From the NCBI RefSeq assembly GCF_025564065.1, contig NZ_JAMGZK010000054.1, positions 310,001 through 374,000 of the forward strand: 64,000 bases of DNA, given 5' to 3'. The stretch comes from Silvania hatchlandensis. Its GTDB lineage: Bacteria > Pseudomonadota > Gammaproteobacteria > Enterobacterales > Enterobacteriaceae. The notes beneath the pieces are model-generated. The model was not told the DNA's origin. It saw only the letters and a list, made by a program, of their open reading frames with translations, and did not search any database. Made by a program: the position numbers and the translations under genes. Positions 9,830 to 18,742 of the stretch are shown here, piece after piece. The number at the start of each line of letters is the position of its first letter. The stretch's first letter is position 1.

Positions 9830-11446
9830 ATGAAGCATCCGGTTTCGCTGATTTGTTCTGCCTTGTGGCTCTGCGGCCTCTCTTCTTCCGCCTTTGCGGC
9901 TGACGTTCCTGCCGGAACGGAACTGGCGCAAAAGCAGGAGTTGGTGCGCCATATTAAAGATGAACCCGCTTCCCTCGATCCCGCGAAAGCAGTGGGCCTG
10001 CCCGAAATTCAGGTGATCCGCGATCTGTTCGAAGGTCTGGTGAATCAGAACGAAAAGGGTGAACTAATGCCCGGCGTCGCCACCCGCTGGCAGAGCAACG
10101 ATAACCGGGTCTGGACCTTTACCCTGCGCGACAATGCCCAGTGGTCGGACGGCACCCCGGTGACTGCACAAGATTTTGTCTACAGCTGGCAGCGTCTGGT
10201 TGATCCTAAAACCACGTCGCCTTTCGCCTGGTTCGCCGCGCTGGCGGGCATCACCAACGCCCAGGCGATTATCGATGGCAAAGCCACGCCGGATAAACTC
10301 GGGGTAACGGCGGTCGACAGCCGCACGCTGCGCATCCAGCTTGATAAACCGCTGCCGTGGTTTGCGAACCTGACCGCGAGCTTTGCTTTCTATCCGGTGC
10401 AAAAAGCCAACGTCGAGAGCGGCCTCGAGTGGACCCGCCCTGGCGCGCTGGTGGGTAATGGCGCCTATACCCTGAAGGAGCGGGTGGTGAATGAGAAGCT
10501 GGTGGTTGAGCGCAACGGCCACTACTGGGATAACGCCAAAACCGTGCTACAGACCGTCACCTTTGTGCCAATTAACCAGGAGTCCTCTGCCACTAAACGC
10601 TATCTCGCGGACGGGATCGACATTACCGAATCCTTCCCGAAAAACCTGTACCAGAAGCTGCTGAAAGACATTCCGGGCCAGGTCTATACCCCGCCGCAGC
10701 TGGGAACCTACTACTACGCGTTTAACACCCAGAAAGGCCCGACTGCGGATGCCAGGGTACGTCTGGCGCTGAGCATGACCATCGATCGGCGGATCATGGC
10801 AGATAAAGTGCTGGGTACCGGCGAGAAGCCTGCATGGCACTTTACCCCTGACGTAGCCGCCGGTTTTACCCCGGAGCCGTCGCCATTCGAGCAGATGAGC
10901 CAGGAAGAGATGAATGCACAGGCCAAAACCCTGCTGCAGGCGGCGGGCTACAATGCGCAGAAACCGCTGAAGCTGACCCTGCTGTACAACACCTCGGAAA
11001 ACCACCAGAAGATCGCCATTGCGGTCGCATCGATGTGGAAGAAAAATCTCGGCGTAGAGGTGAAGCTGCAAAATCAGGAGTGGAAAACCTATATCGACAG
11101 CCGCAATACCGGCAATTTCGATGTGATCCGCGCCTCGTGGGTCGGGGATTACAACGAGCCGTCTACGTTCCTGTCTTTGTTGACCTCCACCCACACCGGC
11201 AACATTTCCCGCTTCAACGATCCGGCGTATGACAAGGTGATTAGCCAGGCGGCGCTGGAGACGACGGTGAAAGCCCGCAATACGGATTACAACATGGCGG
11301 AAAAAATTCTCGCCGAAAAAGCGCCGATCGCACCAATCTACCAGTACACCAACGGGCGTTTAATCAAACCCTGGGTGAAGGGTTATCCTATTAATAACCC
11401 GGAAGACGTGGCGTACAGCCGCACTATTTATATCGAGAAGCACTAA
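9830..11446 (+). CDS. mppA: Periplasmic murein tripeptide-binding protein MppA
   Basis: Solute-binding protein of the OppA/SBP-5 family that binds L-Ala-D-Glu-meso-DAP and delivers it to the Opp importer. Residues 1-23 form a signal peptide ending AFA before ADVPAGTEL; the mature part contains the family signature around residues 75-110 and long conserved blocks such as WTFTLRDNAQWSDGTPVTAQ. Total 538 residues, as in E. coli. Strong ribosome site AAAGGGG upstream. A strong terminator follows, so it is probably monocistronic. OppA is the nearest alternative, but an oppBCDF cluster is not adjacent and the murein genes are. Confidence 0.92.
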   Translation: MKHPVSLICSALWLCGLSSSAFAADVPAGTELAQKQELVRHIKDEPASLDPAKAVGLPEIQVIRDLFEGLVNQNEKGELMPGVATRWQSNDNRVWTFTLRDNAQWSDGTPVTAQDFVYSWQRLVDPKTTSPFAWFAALAGITNAQAIIDGKATPDKLGVTAVDSRTLRIQLDKPLPWFANLTASFAFYPVQKANVESGLEWTRPGALVGNGAYTLKERVVNEKLVVERNGHYWDNAKTVLQTVTFVPINQESSATKRYLADGIDITESFPKNLYQKLLKDIPGQVYTPPQLGTYYYAFNTQKGPTADARVRLALSMTIDRRIMADKVLGTGEKPAWHFTPDVAAGFTPEPSPFEQMSQEEMNAQAKTLLQAAGYNAQKPLKLTLLYNTSENHQKIAIAVASMWKKNLGVEVKLQNQEWKTYIDSRNTGNFDVIRASWVGDYNEPSTFLSLLTSTHTGNISRFNDPAYDKVISQAALETTVKARNTDYNMAEKILAEKAPIAPIYQYTNGRLIKPWVKGYPINNPEDVAYSRTIYIEKH

Positions 11447-11456
11447 CCGTTAACGC

Positions 11457-11500
11457 AAAAAAAGCGCCAGCCTCCGTTGCGAGGCCTGGCGCTTTTTTTA
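11457..11500. terminator. Bidirectional terminator after mppA
   Basis: Long stem with outer arms AAAGCGCCAG / CTGGCGCTTT and inner CCTC/GAGG, flanked by A7 on the left and T7 on the right; serves mppA and the convergent PfpI-like gene. Confidence 0.85.
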
Positions 11501-11508
11501 TGCCCGAT

Positions 11509-12075
11509 TTACTGCTGCAGCACTTCGGCAAATTTCGCCAGCCATTGGGGATGGGCAGGCCAGGCGGGCGCGGTGACCAGATTACCGTCAACGTGCGCCT
11601 GATCGATACCAATGTCGGCATACTGTCCACCGCTGAGTCGTACCTCTGGCGCGCAGGCCGGGTAGGCGCTGCAGGTGCGGCCTTTCAGGATGCCTGCGGC
11701 GGCCAAAAGCTGCGGGCCGTGGCACACGGCGGCAATCGGTTTACCCGCTTTATCAAAGGCCTGTACCAGTTTGATTACATCCTCATTTAAGCGCAGATAT
11801 TCTGGGGCGCGTCCACCGGGGATTAAGAGGGCGTCATAATCCTGCTCTTTCGCTTCGGCAAAATCGGCGTTGAGAACAAAGCGGTGGCCAGGTTTTTCGC
11901 TGTAGGTCTGGGCACCGTCAAAATCATGGATCGCAGTCTGGATGAAATCGCCCTTGGCTTTATCCGGACAGACTGCGTCAACGCGATGGCCAATCATCTG
12001 TAGCGCCTGAAAAGGCACCATGGTTTCGTAATCTTCGGCATAATCCCCGACCAGCATCAGAATCTTTTTGCTCAT
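11509..12075 (-). CDS. DJ-1/PfpI family protein
   Basis: Small cytosolic protein (188 residues) with a class I glutamine-amidotransferase-like fold. The nucleophile-elbow cysteine is visible in [10 protein letters not shown], the Glu of the active site is likely in [10 protein letters not shown] near the N-terminus, and [13 protein letters not shown] matches the family. Members have been proposed as proteases, chaperones or glyoxalase/deglycase-type enzymes; the sequence does not decide between these. GAGGAG precedes the start. This gene is not at this place in K-12. It may be cotranscribed from the same strand as dgcM, with dgcM downstream of the MHYT gene and upstream of this one. Confidence 0.8.
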   Translation of the reverse strand: MSKKILMLVGDYAEDYETMVPFQALQMIGHRVDAVCPDKAKGDFIQTAIHDFDGAQTYSEKPGHRFVLNADFAEAKEQDYDALLIPGGRAPEYLRLNEDVIKLVQAFDKAGKPIAAVCHGPQLLAAAGILKGRTCSAYPACAPEVRLSGGQYADIGIDQAHVDGNLVTAPAWPAHPQWLAKFAEVLQQ

Positions 12076-12121
12076 CTAAACCACTCCTCAAGGAATAATA
12101 CGTAACATACAAAGGGTGTTA

Positions 12122-13351
12122 TTACGCGGCCAGCACTCTGTTCCGCCCATCGTTTTTTGCGCGATACAGCGCATCATCTACCCGCTTAAACAGCGCGTCG
12201 ATATTTTCATCCGGATTATGTCGCGCAACGCCAATACTGACGGTAAAACGCGGCAGGCCCGGGAGTGCAATGTGTGCGACTGCTGCACGCACGGTTTCTG
12301 CTACCTGCATGGCCGCCTCCAGCGAGGTGCGGGGCAGCAGCAGCACAAACTCCTCACCACCCCAGCGGAACACGTAGTCATCTTTTCGACAGGCGCTTTC
12401 CAGCATCCGCGAGAGGGCGATCAACACCTCATCGCCTTTCTGGTGGCCAAACATATCGTTGATGCGCTTGAAATGATCGGTATCGACCAGCAGCAGGCTG
12501 AACTCCTGCTGCACAGGCAGCTGGGATGGCGAGGTTTGATCGGTGAGGTGATAAAACTGGCGGCGATTGAGCAGGCCGGTTAATGAATCGTGCTGGGCGG
12601 CGTGCTCCAGCTCCTGCTCGAGCCTTTTTTGTTCGGTGATATCGTGAATGATGCACAGCATCAGCTTGTCGCCGTAAATCTCAATGGGCCCGGCGTAGGT
12701 CTGCACGTGGCGGGTACTGCCATCAGCGAGGCGATGGACAAAATTGAGCGGCTTATGGCCACCTGGCAGACGGGCGATTTCGGCCATTACCGGCAGGATA
12801 TTGCGGCCCAGGGTGTTTATTTCCCAGGTGTGCTTGCTGCACATCGCATCGTGGGTATAGCCGTAAAAATTGAGCGCGGCGAGGTTAGCATCCACAATCT
12901 GCCCGTCGCGGGAGGGGTCGATTAGCAGCATCGGTGCGCTGTTGGTCAGGAAAAACCGGGCGTAAAAACCCTGCTTCTTACGCTGGTAGGTGGCGGACCG
13001 CGTGGCTTTCAGGCCGCCAGGCGGCTGGCGAGCAATCCCTTCGAAGACGATCACCTCGCCGACCCCCTCAAAGGTGGCAAGGGAGAGGCGACAGGTGAGA
13101 CTGAACTGCTGATTGTGGGGCCCTACCGTCCAGATCTCGACGATATCCTGCTTTATTTTTAAGTCCGGAACGTACATCGACAGGGCATTTTGGGCATGAG
13201 CAGAGTTGGGGCCTTTACGCAGGGTATCCAGCGTCGCGTCATGCATTATCTCTTTGGCTGCAGAATTGGCGAACAGCAGATATTCCGTGACCGGCGCGAC
13301 CAGCCAGACGGGCGTGTTAAGAACATTCAGCGCATCAAACCCTGCTGGCAT
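12122..13351 (-). CDS. dgcM: Diguanylate cyclase DgcM (PAS-GGDEF)
   Basis: Cytosolic cyclase making c-di-GMP from two GTP; in E. coli DgcM acts with the regulator MlrA to switch on csgD and curli. The 409 residues contain a degenerate N-terminal PAS-like region, a PAS domain (about 130-245, with APMLLIDPSRDGQIVDANL and FVHRLADGSTRHVQTYAGP), and a GGDEF domain with the active motif RWGGEEF. The start at 13351 matches the E. coli protein; an upstream in-frame ATG would add 15 residues. In K-12 dgcM stands next to zntB, while here two signalling genes lie between them. Confidence 0.93.
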   Translation of the reverse strand: MPAGFDALNVLNTPVWLVAPVTEYLLFANSAAKEIMHDATLDTLRKGPNSAHAQNALSMYVPDLKIKQDIVEIWTVGPHNQQFSLTCRLSLATFEGVGEVIVFEGIARQPPGGLKATRSATYQRKKQGFYARFFLTNSAPMLLIDPSRDGQIVDANLAALNFYGYTHDAMCSKHTWEINTLGRNILPVMAEIARLPGGHKPLNFVHRLADGSTRHVQTYAGPIEIYGDKLMLCIIHDITEQKRLEQELEHAAQHDSLTGLLNRRQFYHLTDQTSPSQLPVQQEFSLLLVDTDHFKRINDMFGHQKGDEVLIALSRMLESACRKDDYVFRWGGEEFVLLLPRTSLEAAMQVAETVRAAVAHIALPGLPRFTVSIGVARHNPDENIDALFKRVDDALYRAKNDGRNRVLAA

Positions 13352-13447
13352 ATGTCGATCCCTTTTATCGGCACAGTGTAAGTGCCAGAGGTCCACGTCG
13401 GCTCAGGCTCGCGTGGGTTTCTCTGAAACATACTCTACTTCATGCGT

Positions 13448-15567
13448 TCAGGCAGGATTTTTTTGTGAGATTGCCGGGAAATTCGTATTAATTTTACCAG
13501 CTGGAATAGTTTTATTTTCTGCGGTTTTTTGATCGGTTAATACGTGAATTCGGTCGGCGGGGAGCGGGTGAGAAAATAAAAAGCCCTGTAAGTAGCTGCA
13601 GCCGAGAGTGGTTAATAGCGCCAGCTGTTCTTGTGTTTCAATACCTTCCGCTACCACATTCATATTCATACTACGGGCAACGTTGATGATGGTCGCTACG
13701 ACTTTGGCGCTGGTTTCACTGTGACTCATATTTTTAATAAAACTTTTATCAATCTTTAACTCTTTTGCCGGCAGCGTATTTAACATCAACATGTTTGAAT
13801 AGCCAGTGTCGAAATCATCAATAGAAACGGTGATCCCCACTTTGCTGAATTCATCGAGCAGCTGGACGCTACGGTCGAGGTTTTTAAGGGCGGAGCTTTC
13901 GGTCACTTCAACGATCAGGCGTGTGGGTGACAGAGAGTATTTTCGTAAGGCTTCCGTCACCACGAAGAATATATCGGGCTGTTCAAACTGGATGGGCGAT
14001 AAATTGATCGCCAGTGTCCAGGAATGCCCGGCCTGATCCCAAATCTGCAGCTGGCGGCAGGCCTCGTTAATCACCCAGTTGCCTACTGGCATAATCAGAC
14101 CGGTTTTTTCCAGCGCCGGTAAAAAGGCGGCGGGCAGTAAAATACCCTGTTCCGGGTGGCGCTATCGTTGCGCTGGGCGCAATACTTGGGCTGATACCAG
14201 ACTTCAAACTGGCTGCGTGCCAGCGCCAGGGAGAGATCCTGCAGCAGTCCCGGCGTGGCGGAGAGCGCCTGCGACATCCCCACGTGGTAAATGGCCCAGC
14301 CGTTACGTCCATCATTTTTGACGTTATACATCGCGGTATCGGCTTTCAGCTTAAGCTCGTGCAGCGTCTGTCCGTGGTCAGGATAGAAGCTGACCCCCGC
14401 GCTCAGGGAGATATTCAGCGTATGCCCGCAGAGGTAAAAGGGGTGCTCAATGTCGCTGACCAGGGCAGTGCATAATTCAGTGACCTGGGCAGTGCTGCTG
14501 TTGGGACCCAGCACTGCAAACTCGTCGCCACCCATCCGGGCGAGGGTCATCTCAGGCGTTAAGTGGGCGTTGATACGCTGGACGACGTTAATCAGCAGCT
14601 CGTCCCCGACAAAATGTCCCCAGGTGTCATTCACGGCCTTAAAGCGATCGAGATCGAGGAAGATAAGCGCGTACATGCTGCCCGCGTCCCTGGCCTGACG
14701 CAATCCATCCTGCAGCAGAGAGTCCATCTGATGGCGATTGGCAAGGCCAGTCAGGGCGTCATAGCGCGCCTGGATCTCTAGCTGGTTATTCAGCTGGCGC
14801 AGGTTCACGGTCAGCCGGTGGGTGCGGGTGTGCGAATCGACGAGGGAAATGACCAGCATAATGCCGAGCAACACCAGCGTGGTGGCAGAGACCCAAATCG
14901 ACAGCCCCGCTTCGCTAACGCCCCCGGCCATCGCGTGCTGACCCGAATGAAAGTTAGCCGCCGCCATGCCGGTATAATGCATGGCGCAGACCGCCGCTCC
15001 CATCACCAGCGCGGCAACAATCCGGTTCATCACCGCACCTTTATGATTTTGCCGCAGATGAAAGGCCAGCCACAGACCGACACCCGAGGCGACGATCGAA
15101 ATAAAAACTGAAAGCAGAACAATGGCGGGGTTCCAGTGGATATCGCTGTGGCTCATCAGGGCGGACATACCGACGTAATGCATCGATACCACCCCTGTAC
15201 TGAGGATCGCGGTCGCCAGTAACAGGCGCGCAACCGACAGCGAACTGCCTGACACGGCAATATTAATGGCAAGCGTGGTGGCGACCAGCGAGATGGCAAA
15301 TGAGAACAGGGTCAGCCCAAGGTCGTAGCTCATCATCACCGGCATGCGCATCGCCAGCATGCCGATAAAATGCATTGACCAGATCCCCACCCCCAGGGTA
15401 ATCCCGCCGGCGAAACGCCAGAACAGGGACGTATTTTTCCCGGCGAGCAGTACTTTGCCGGCGCTGTCCAGCGCGACAAAAGAGGCAATAAAGGCCACCA
15501 GATACGAAATTCCTATCAGAACAGGGTCCCAGGAAATGTACATCATCAGCATTCTCACGCTTAACAT
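13448..15567 (-). pseudogene. MHYT-GGDEF-EAL c-di-GMP protein, broken at the EAL motif
   Basis: Read from 15567 down, an integral membrane MHYT sensor domain comes first (about seven hydrophobic segments with repeated motifs SMHFIGM, SMHYVGM, AMHYTGM), followed by a complete GGDEF domain with MGGDEF. At about 14160-14190 the frame runs from WYQPKYCAQRNDS into a nonsense tail that stops at 14095. A second frame picks up at RHPEQGILLPAAF and carries the rest of an EAL domain (EVTES, DDFDTGYS, LKIDKSF, VAEGIE, QGFLFSHPLP). Compared with EAL proteins, about ten residues including the EAL signature and its metal-binding Glu are missing, so the lesion is a roughly 30-base deletion that also shifts the frame. 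The shortened MHYT-GGDEF protein might still be made; the phosphodiesterase part is surely dead. The start codon is uncertain (15567 or 15546/15543). Confidence 0.85.
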
Positions 15568-15987
15568 TCAGAGAGATAGACAGGCGCCCGCCAGGGACCA
15601 CGCCGTAAAACGCTATTCTTTATTTCAGGCTTTATCGGATTAATGCCGAGAAAACATTAAGTGTTTTTTACGTGGAACGCCAAGAATATATTCAATATTA
15701 TAGGGTTTAGCCACACTTAATAATCAGGAGCAGGATGCCGTCTACCGCTTAAGTTAAGATTAATTAATGAGTGTCTTAATCGATATTTACCCGGTTGCAT
15801 TCAGTAAACAGCGTTAAGCAGTATCTCATGATGATGGTTTTCGCTATCGCGGAGTCAAATCCCACCTTAAGGCAAACTCTTCGCGCTTAACCGCAAAGAA
15901 AATACCTATACGAAATGAAGGTGAAAAAATAAATGCCGGGTGCTATAAGTTTTATACCTACTAAGAAAGCGTGTTGCAGGATCTATT
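15568..15987. other. Intergenic region between the MHYT gene and the chemoreceptor
   Basis: About 420 AT-rich bases between divergent genes. No convincing coding sequence, small RNA or sigma-28 promoter is visible. It must hold the promoters for both genes; TATAAG at 15944-15949 is a possible -10 element for the chemoreceptor but without a good -35. Confidence 0.4.
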
Positions 15988-17118
15988 ATGCTTAGAAACA
16001 TTAGCGTAAGGACTTTTATTCTGAGTTATCTGGTGGTTGTGTTTTTATTAATCGAAGGTCTGGTTCTCTTTTTAGCACAGCGAACATCACTGTTAATTGC
16101 ACTTAATGTTATTTTTGTCGTTGCCTTTCTTTTCCTGCAGTTTTACATGACTCAATATCTGGTGCGGCCGATCAATACGGTGAAAAAAAGTATTGAAGAG
16201 GTGGTCTCCGGCAATCTGGGCGTCACCATTCCTGAATTCGGAAACAACTGTGCGGGCAGGCTGATCCCCGGTATCAACACGCTGTCGGACAACCTTGCGA
16301 CCCTGGTGCGCGAGATCCGTTCGTCGTCCCAGACGGCGATGACCCTTTCTGAACAACTTGCTGCCCGCAGCACGGCGCTGTCGGCCAAGACGGAATTGCA
16401 GTCAGCCTCCCTGATCCAGACCTCCGCCAGCATGGAACAGATGGCGGCCACCACCAAAAATACCGCCGACAACACCCGACTTGCCAACGAACGGGCGAAT
16501 CTGGCTACCCAGCAGGCGAAAAAAGGGGGCGCGTTGATGGGACAGGTGGCCAACAACATGCACTCGATTACCGAATGTGCCCAACAGATGACCGAAATCA
16601 TCTCCCTGATTGATGGCATCGCGTTCCAGACCAATATCCTGGCGCTGAATGCCGCCGTTGAAGCAGCGCGCGCAGGCGATCACGGTAAAGGCTTCTCGGT
16701 TGTTGCGGGTGAAGTGCGCAGCCTGGCGCACCGCAGCGCGGAAGCGGCCAAAAACATCAAATCCCTGATCGACGTCACCAGCAGCAACGTCAGCCAGGGG
16801 GCGACGGTGGTGGCAGAAGCTGAGAAAAATATGCATGAGATCGTCAACGGTTCCGGGCAGGTCAGCAAGCTGATGGACGAAATCTCCACCTCAACGCACG
16901 AGCAGGAGAAGGGCATTGCGCAAATCACCGTGGCGCTGAACGATCTGGAGCAGATTACCCAGAGCAACGTGGTGATGGTGGAAGAGCTTTCCGGGTCGTC
17001 AGCGGTGCTGAAAAGCCAGGTCGTCGAACTCCAGACCCGCACCCGCAACTTCCATCTGGAACCGGGAGGCGCCGCCCAGCCGTTGAGTTATCAAACGCGA
17101 GCGGAACACGTCTTCTGA
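15988..17118 (+). CDS. Methyl-accepting chemotaxis protein without periplasmic sensor domain
   Basis: Inner membrane chemoreceptor-like protein, 376 residues. Two hydrophobic segments (about 10-30 and 34-50) follow each other almost directly, leaving essentially no periplasmic ligand domain. A HAMP-like stretch (VRPINTVKKSIEEVVSGNLG) comes next, then the full cytoplasmic signalling domain with the hairpin tip IDGIAFQTNILALNAAVEAA and flanking methylation helices. The C-terminus lacks the NWETF/NWESF pentapeptide that tethers CheR and CheB in major receptors. Such receptors usually sense intracellular or membrane state; the signal is unknown. It is divergent from the MHYT gene and followed by a clear terminator. 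Confidence 0.88.
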   Translation: MLRNISVRTFILSYLVVVFLLIEGLVLFLAQRTSLLIALNVIFVVAFLFLQFYMTQYLVRPINTVKKSIEEVVSGNLGVTIPEFGNNCAGRLIPGINTLSDNLATLVREIRSSSQTAMTLSEQLAARSTALSAKTELQSASLIQTSASMEQMAATTKNTADNTRLANERANLATQQAKKGGALMGQVANNMHSITECAQQMTEIISLIDGIAFQTNILALNAAVEAARAGDHGKGFSVVAGEVRSLAHRSAEAAKNIKSLIDVTSSNVSQGATVVAEAEKNMHEIVNGSGQVSKLMDEISTSTHEQEKGIAQITVALNDLEQITQSNVVMVEELSGSSAVLKSQVVELQTRTRNFHLEPGGAAQPLSYQTRAEHVF

Positions 17119-17125
17119 TAAAACA

Positions 17126-17147
17126 GCCTGGTTCGCCAGGCTTTTTT
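17126..17147 (+). terminator. Intrinsic terminator of the chemoreceptor gene
   Basis: Stem GCCTGG / CCAGGC with UUCG tetraloop followed by six T residues. Confidence 0.85.
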
Positions 17148-17271
17148 GTCTCTGCAGATTCAGGATTACTCTCTTTTATGAACGAATTCAGCGCGATGCC
17201 GGGGTAAATTGTTGATTAACGTCTCAGGGTAGCTAGACTGACAACAATGATTTGCGAATGGTGGAGGCGCT

Positions 17272-18255
17272 GTGGAAGGCATAAAAGGATCGGAAGTTAA
17301 CGTTCCTGACGCGGTTTTTGCGTGGTTATTCGATGGCAAAGGCGGAGCCAGACCGCTGACAAACGACGATATTATCGATCAGCAGCATCCCTGCTGGCTG
17401 CATCTTAATTATACCCACCCGGAGAGCGCACACTGGCTGGCTACCACGCCGCTGTTACCTAATAACGTGCGCGACGCGCTGGCCGGGGAAAGTCTGCGCC
17501 CCCGGGTCACCCGGATGGGCGAAGGCACCTTAATCACTCTGCGCTGTATAAATGGCAGCACCGATGAAAGGCCGGATCAACTGGTGGCGATGCGCCTCTA
17601 TATGGATGAGCGCCTGATTGTCTCCACCCGTCAGCGCAAAGTGCTGGCGCTTGATGATGTGGTCGGCGATTTAAGAGAGGGCAGCGGTCCGCAGGATTGC
17701 GGTGGCTGGCTGGTGGATGTCTGTGATGCGCTGACCGATCACGCCAGCGAATTTATCGAAGAACTGCACGATAAGATCATTGACCTGGAAGATAACCTGA
17801 TCGATCAGGTTATCCCGCCTCGCGGATTCCTGGCGCTGCTGCGCAAACAGCTGATCGTGATGCGTCGCTATATGGCCCCCCAGCGCGATGTCTATGCCCG
17901 CCTGGCCAGCGAGCGGCTCAGCTGGATGAGTGACGATCAGCGCCGCCTGATGCAGGATATCGCCGACAGGCTGGGGCGAGGTCTTGATGAGATTGACGCC
18001 AGTATTGCCCGCACGGCGGTTCTCACCGATGAAATCGCGCAGGTGATGCAAGAATCGCTCTCCCGGCGCACCTATACCATGTCGCTGATGGCGATGGTCT
18101 TTTTACCCAGTACCTTCTTAACCGGCCTGTTCGGCGTGAATCTTGGGGGCATCCCCGGTGGAGAGTTCCGCTTTGGCTTCTCGCTGTTTTGTATCATGTT
18201 AGTGGTTTTGATTGGGGGTGTTGCGTGGTGGTTGCATCGCAGTAAATGGTTGTAA
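17272..18255 (+). CDS. zntB: Zinc transporter ZntB (CorA family)
   Basis: Inner membrane zinc transporter of the CorA/2-TM-GxN family, 327 residues. A long cytoplasmic N-terminal domain (1-265) precedes two C-terminal transmembrane helices (about 270-290 and 300-320) joined by the loop [11 protein letters not shown], which carries the GxN signature. Start is GTG ([16 protein letters not shown]), preceded by GGAGG. It lies beside fnrS and dbpA as in E. coli. Confidence 0.95.
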   Translation: MEGIKGSEVNVPDAVFAWLFDGKGGARPLTNDDIIDQQHPCWLHLNYTHPESAHWLATTPLLPNNVRDALAGESLRPRVTRMGEGTLITLRCINGSTDERPDQLVAMRLYMDERLIVSTRQRKVLALDDVVGDLREGSGPQDCGGWLVDVCDALTDHASEFIEELHDKIIDLEDNLIDQVIPPRGFLALLRKQLIVMRRYMAPQRDVYARLASERLSWMSDDQRRLMQDIADRLGRGLDEIDASIARTAVLTDEIAQVMQESLSRRTYTMSLMAMVFLPSTFLTGLFGVNLGGIPGGEFRFGFSLFCIMLVVLIGGVAWWLHRSKWL

Positions 18256-18301
18256 ATTTATACGCTTAGGACTTTCTGAATATCTTAAAACGCCATTTTA
18301 A

Positions 18302-18315
18302 TTGAGCGAAGTCAA
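18302..18315 (+). promoter_or_regulatory. FNR-binding site of fnrS
   Basis: TTGAGCGAAGTCAA, a symmetrical match to the FNR consensus TTGAT-N4-ATCAA except for the inner pair. Its centre lies about 42 bases before the predicted fnrS start, the class II activator position. A -10-like TATCAC follows at 18341-18346. Confidence 0.85.
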
Positions 18316-18350
18316 TAAACCGTTTACCCACAAGGTGCACTATCACTCCC

Positions 18351-18472
18351 GCAGGTGAATGCAACGTCAAGCGATGGGCGTTGCGCTCCATATTGTCTTA
18401 CTTCCTTTTTTGAATTACTGCATAGCAAAATTGATTCGTACGACGCCGACTTAAAAAAGTCGGCTTTTTTTT
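18351..18472 (+). ncRNA. fnrS: FnrS, anaerobically induced Hfq-dependent small RNA
   Basis: About 122 nucleotides, nearly identical to the E. coli RNA as remembered, beginning GCAGGTGAATGCAACGTC. The 5' segment and the single-stranded GCGTTGCGCTCC stretch used for target pairing are intact, and the RNA ends in an intrinsic terminator (GCCGACT / AGTCGGC with T8). It lies between zntB and dbpA as in E. coli and carries a well-placed FNR site. FnrS represses many aerobic metabolism mRNAs when oxygen falls. Changes from E. coli are confined to the terminator loop and one base before it. Confidence 0.95.
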
Positions 18473-18531
18473 GCCTGCGACTCAGCAGCGACTACCCTAA
18501 AAGAGTCAACCCAGATTGTCTGGAGGGGAAT

Positions 18532-18714
18532 ATGTCGATGTTATTATCACTGCTGCTGCAACACACGCGGCAATCGGATCCGGTCCCGACCGACCCGATG
18601 CCCATTCCTGAACCGGCTCCGCGTCCACAGCCGATGCCCGATCCGCCGCCCGACGAAGTCCCGATTAAAATGTCGCATCAGAGGCGGAGATCTGCGAGGA
18701 TACGCGCCTGCTGA
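18532..18714 (+). CDS. Small proline-rich protein of unknown function
   Basis: A 60-residue protein beginning MSMLLSLLLQHTRQSDPV. After a short hydrophobic start (MLLSLLLQ) it becomes a proline-rich stretch, about one residue in three between positions 17 and 45 (PTDPMPIPEP, PRPQPMPDPPPDEVP), and closes with a basic tail (QRRRSARIRAC). A strong ribosome site GGAGGGG stands three bases before the ATG. A longer reading frame from 18355 exists but overlaps fnrS and has no ribosome site, so the short start is chosen. I do not recognise a family. It shares DPVP and PMP/PLP-type repeats with the small protein at 30300. Confidence 0.55.
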   Translation: MSMLLSLLLQHTRQSDPVPTDPMPIPEPAPRPQPMPDPPPDEVPIKMSHQRRRSARIRAC

Positions 18715-18742
18715 CTGTGAGCCTTTTACCGCGAGAATAACT

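Noticed and set aside
15568-15987. Sigma-28 flagellar promoter for the chemoreceptor
   Set aside because: No stretch matches TAAAGTTT-N11-GCCGATAA well enough.
18355-18531. Upstream extension of the small proline-rich protein
   Set aside because: Starts within fnrS, crosses its terminator and has no ribosome site; the internal ATG at 18532 has an excellent one.
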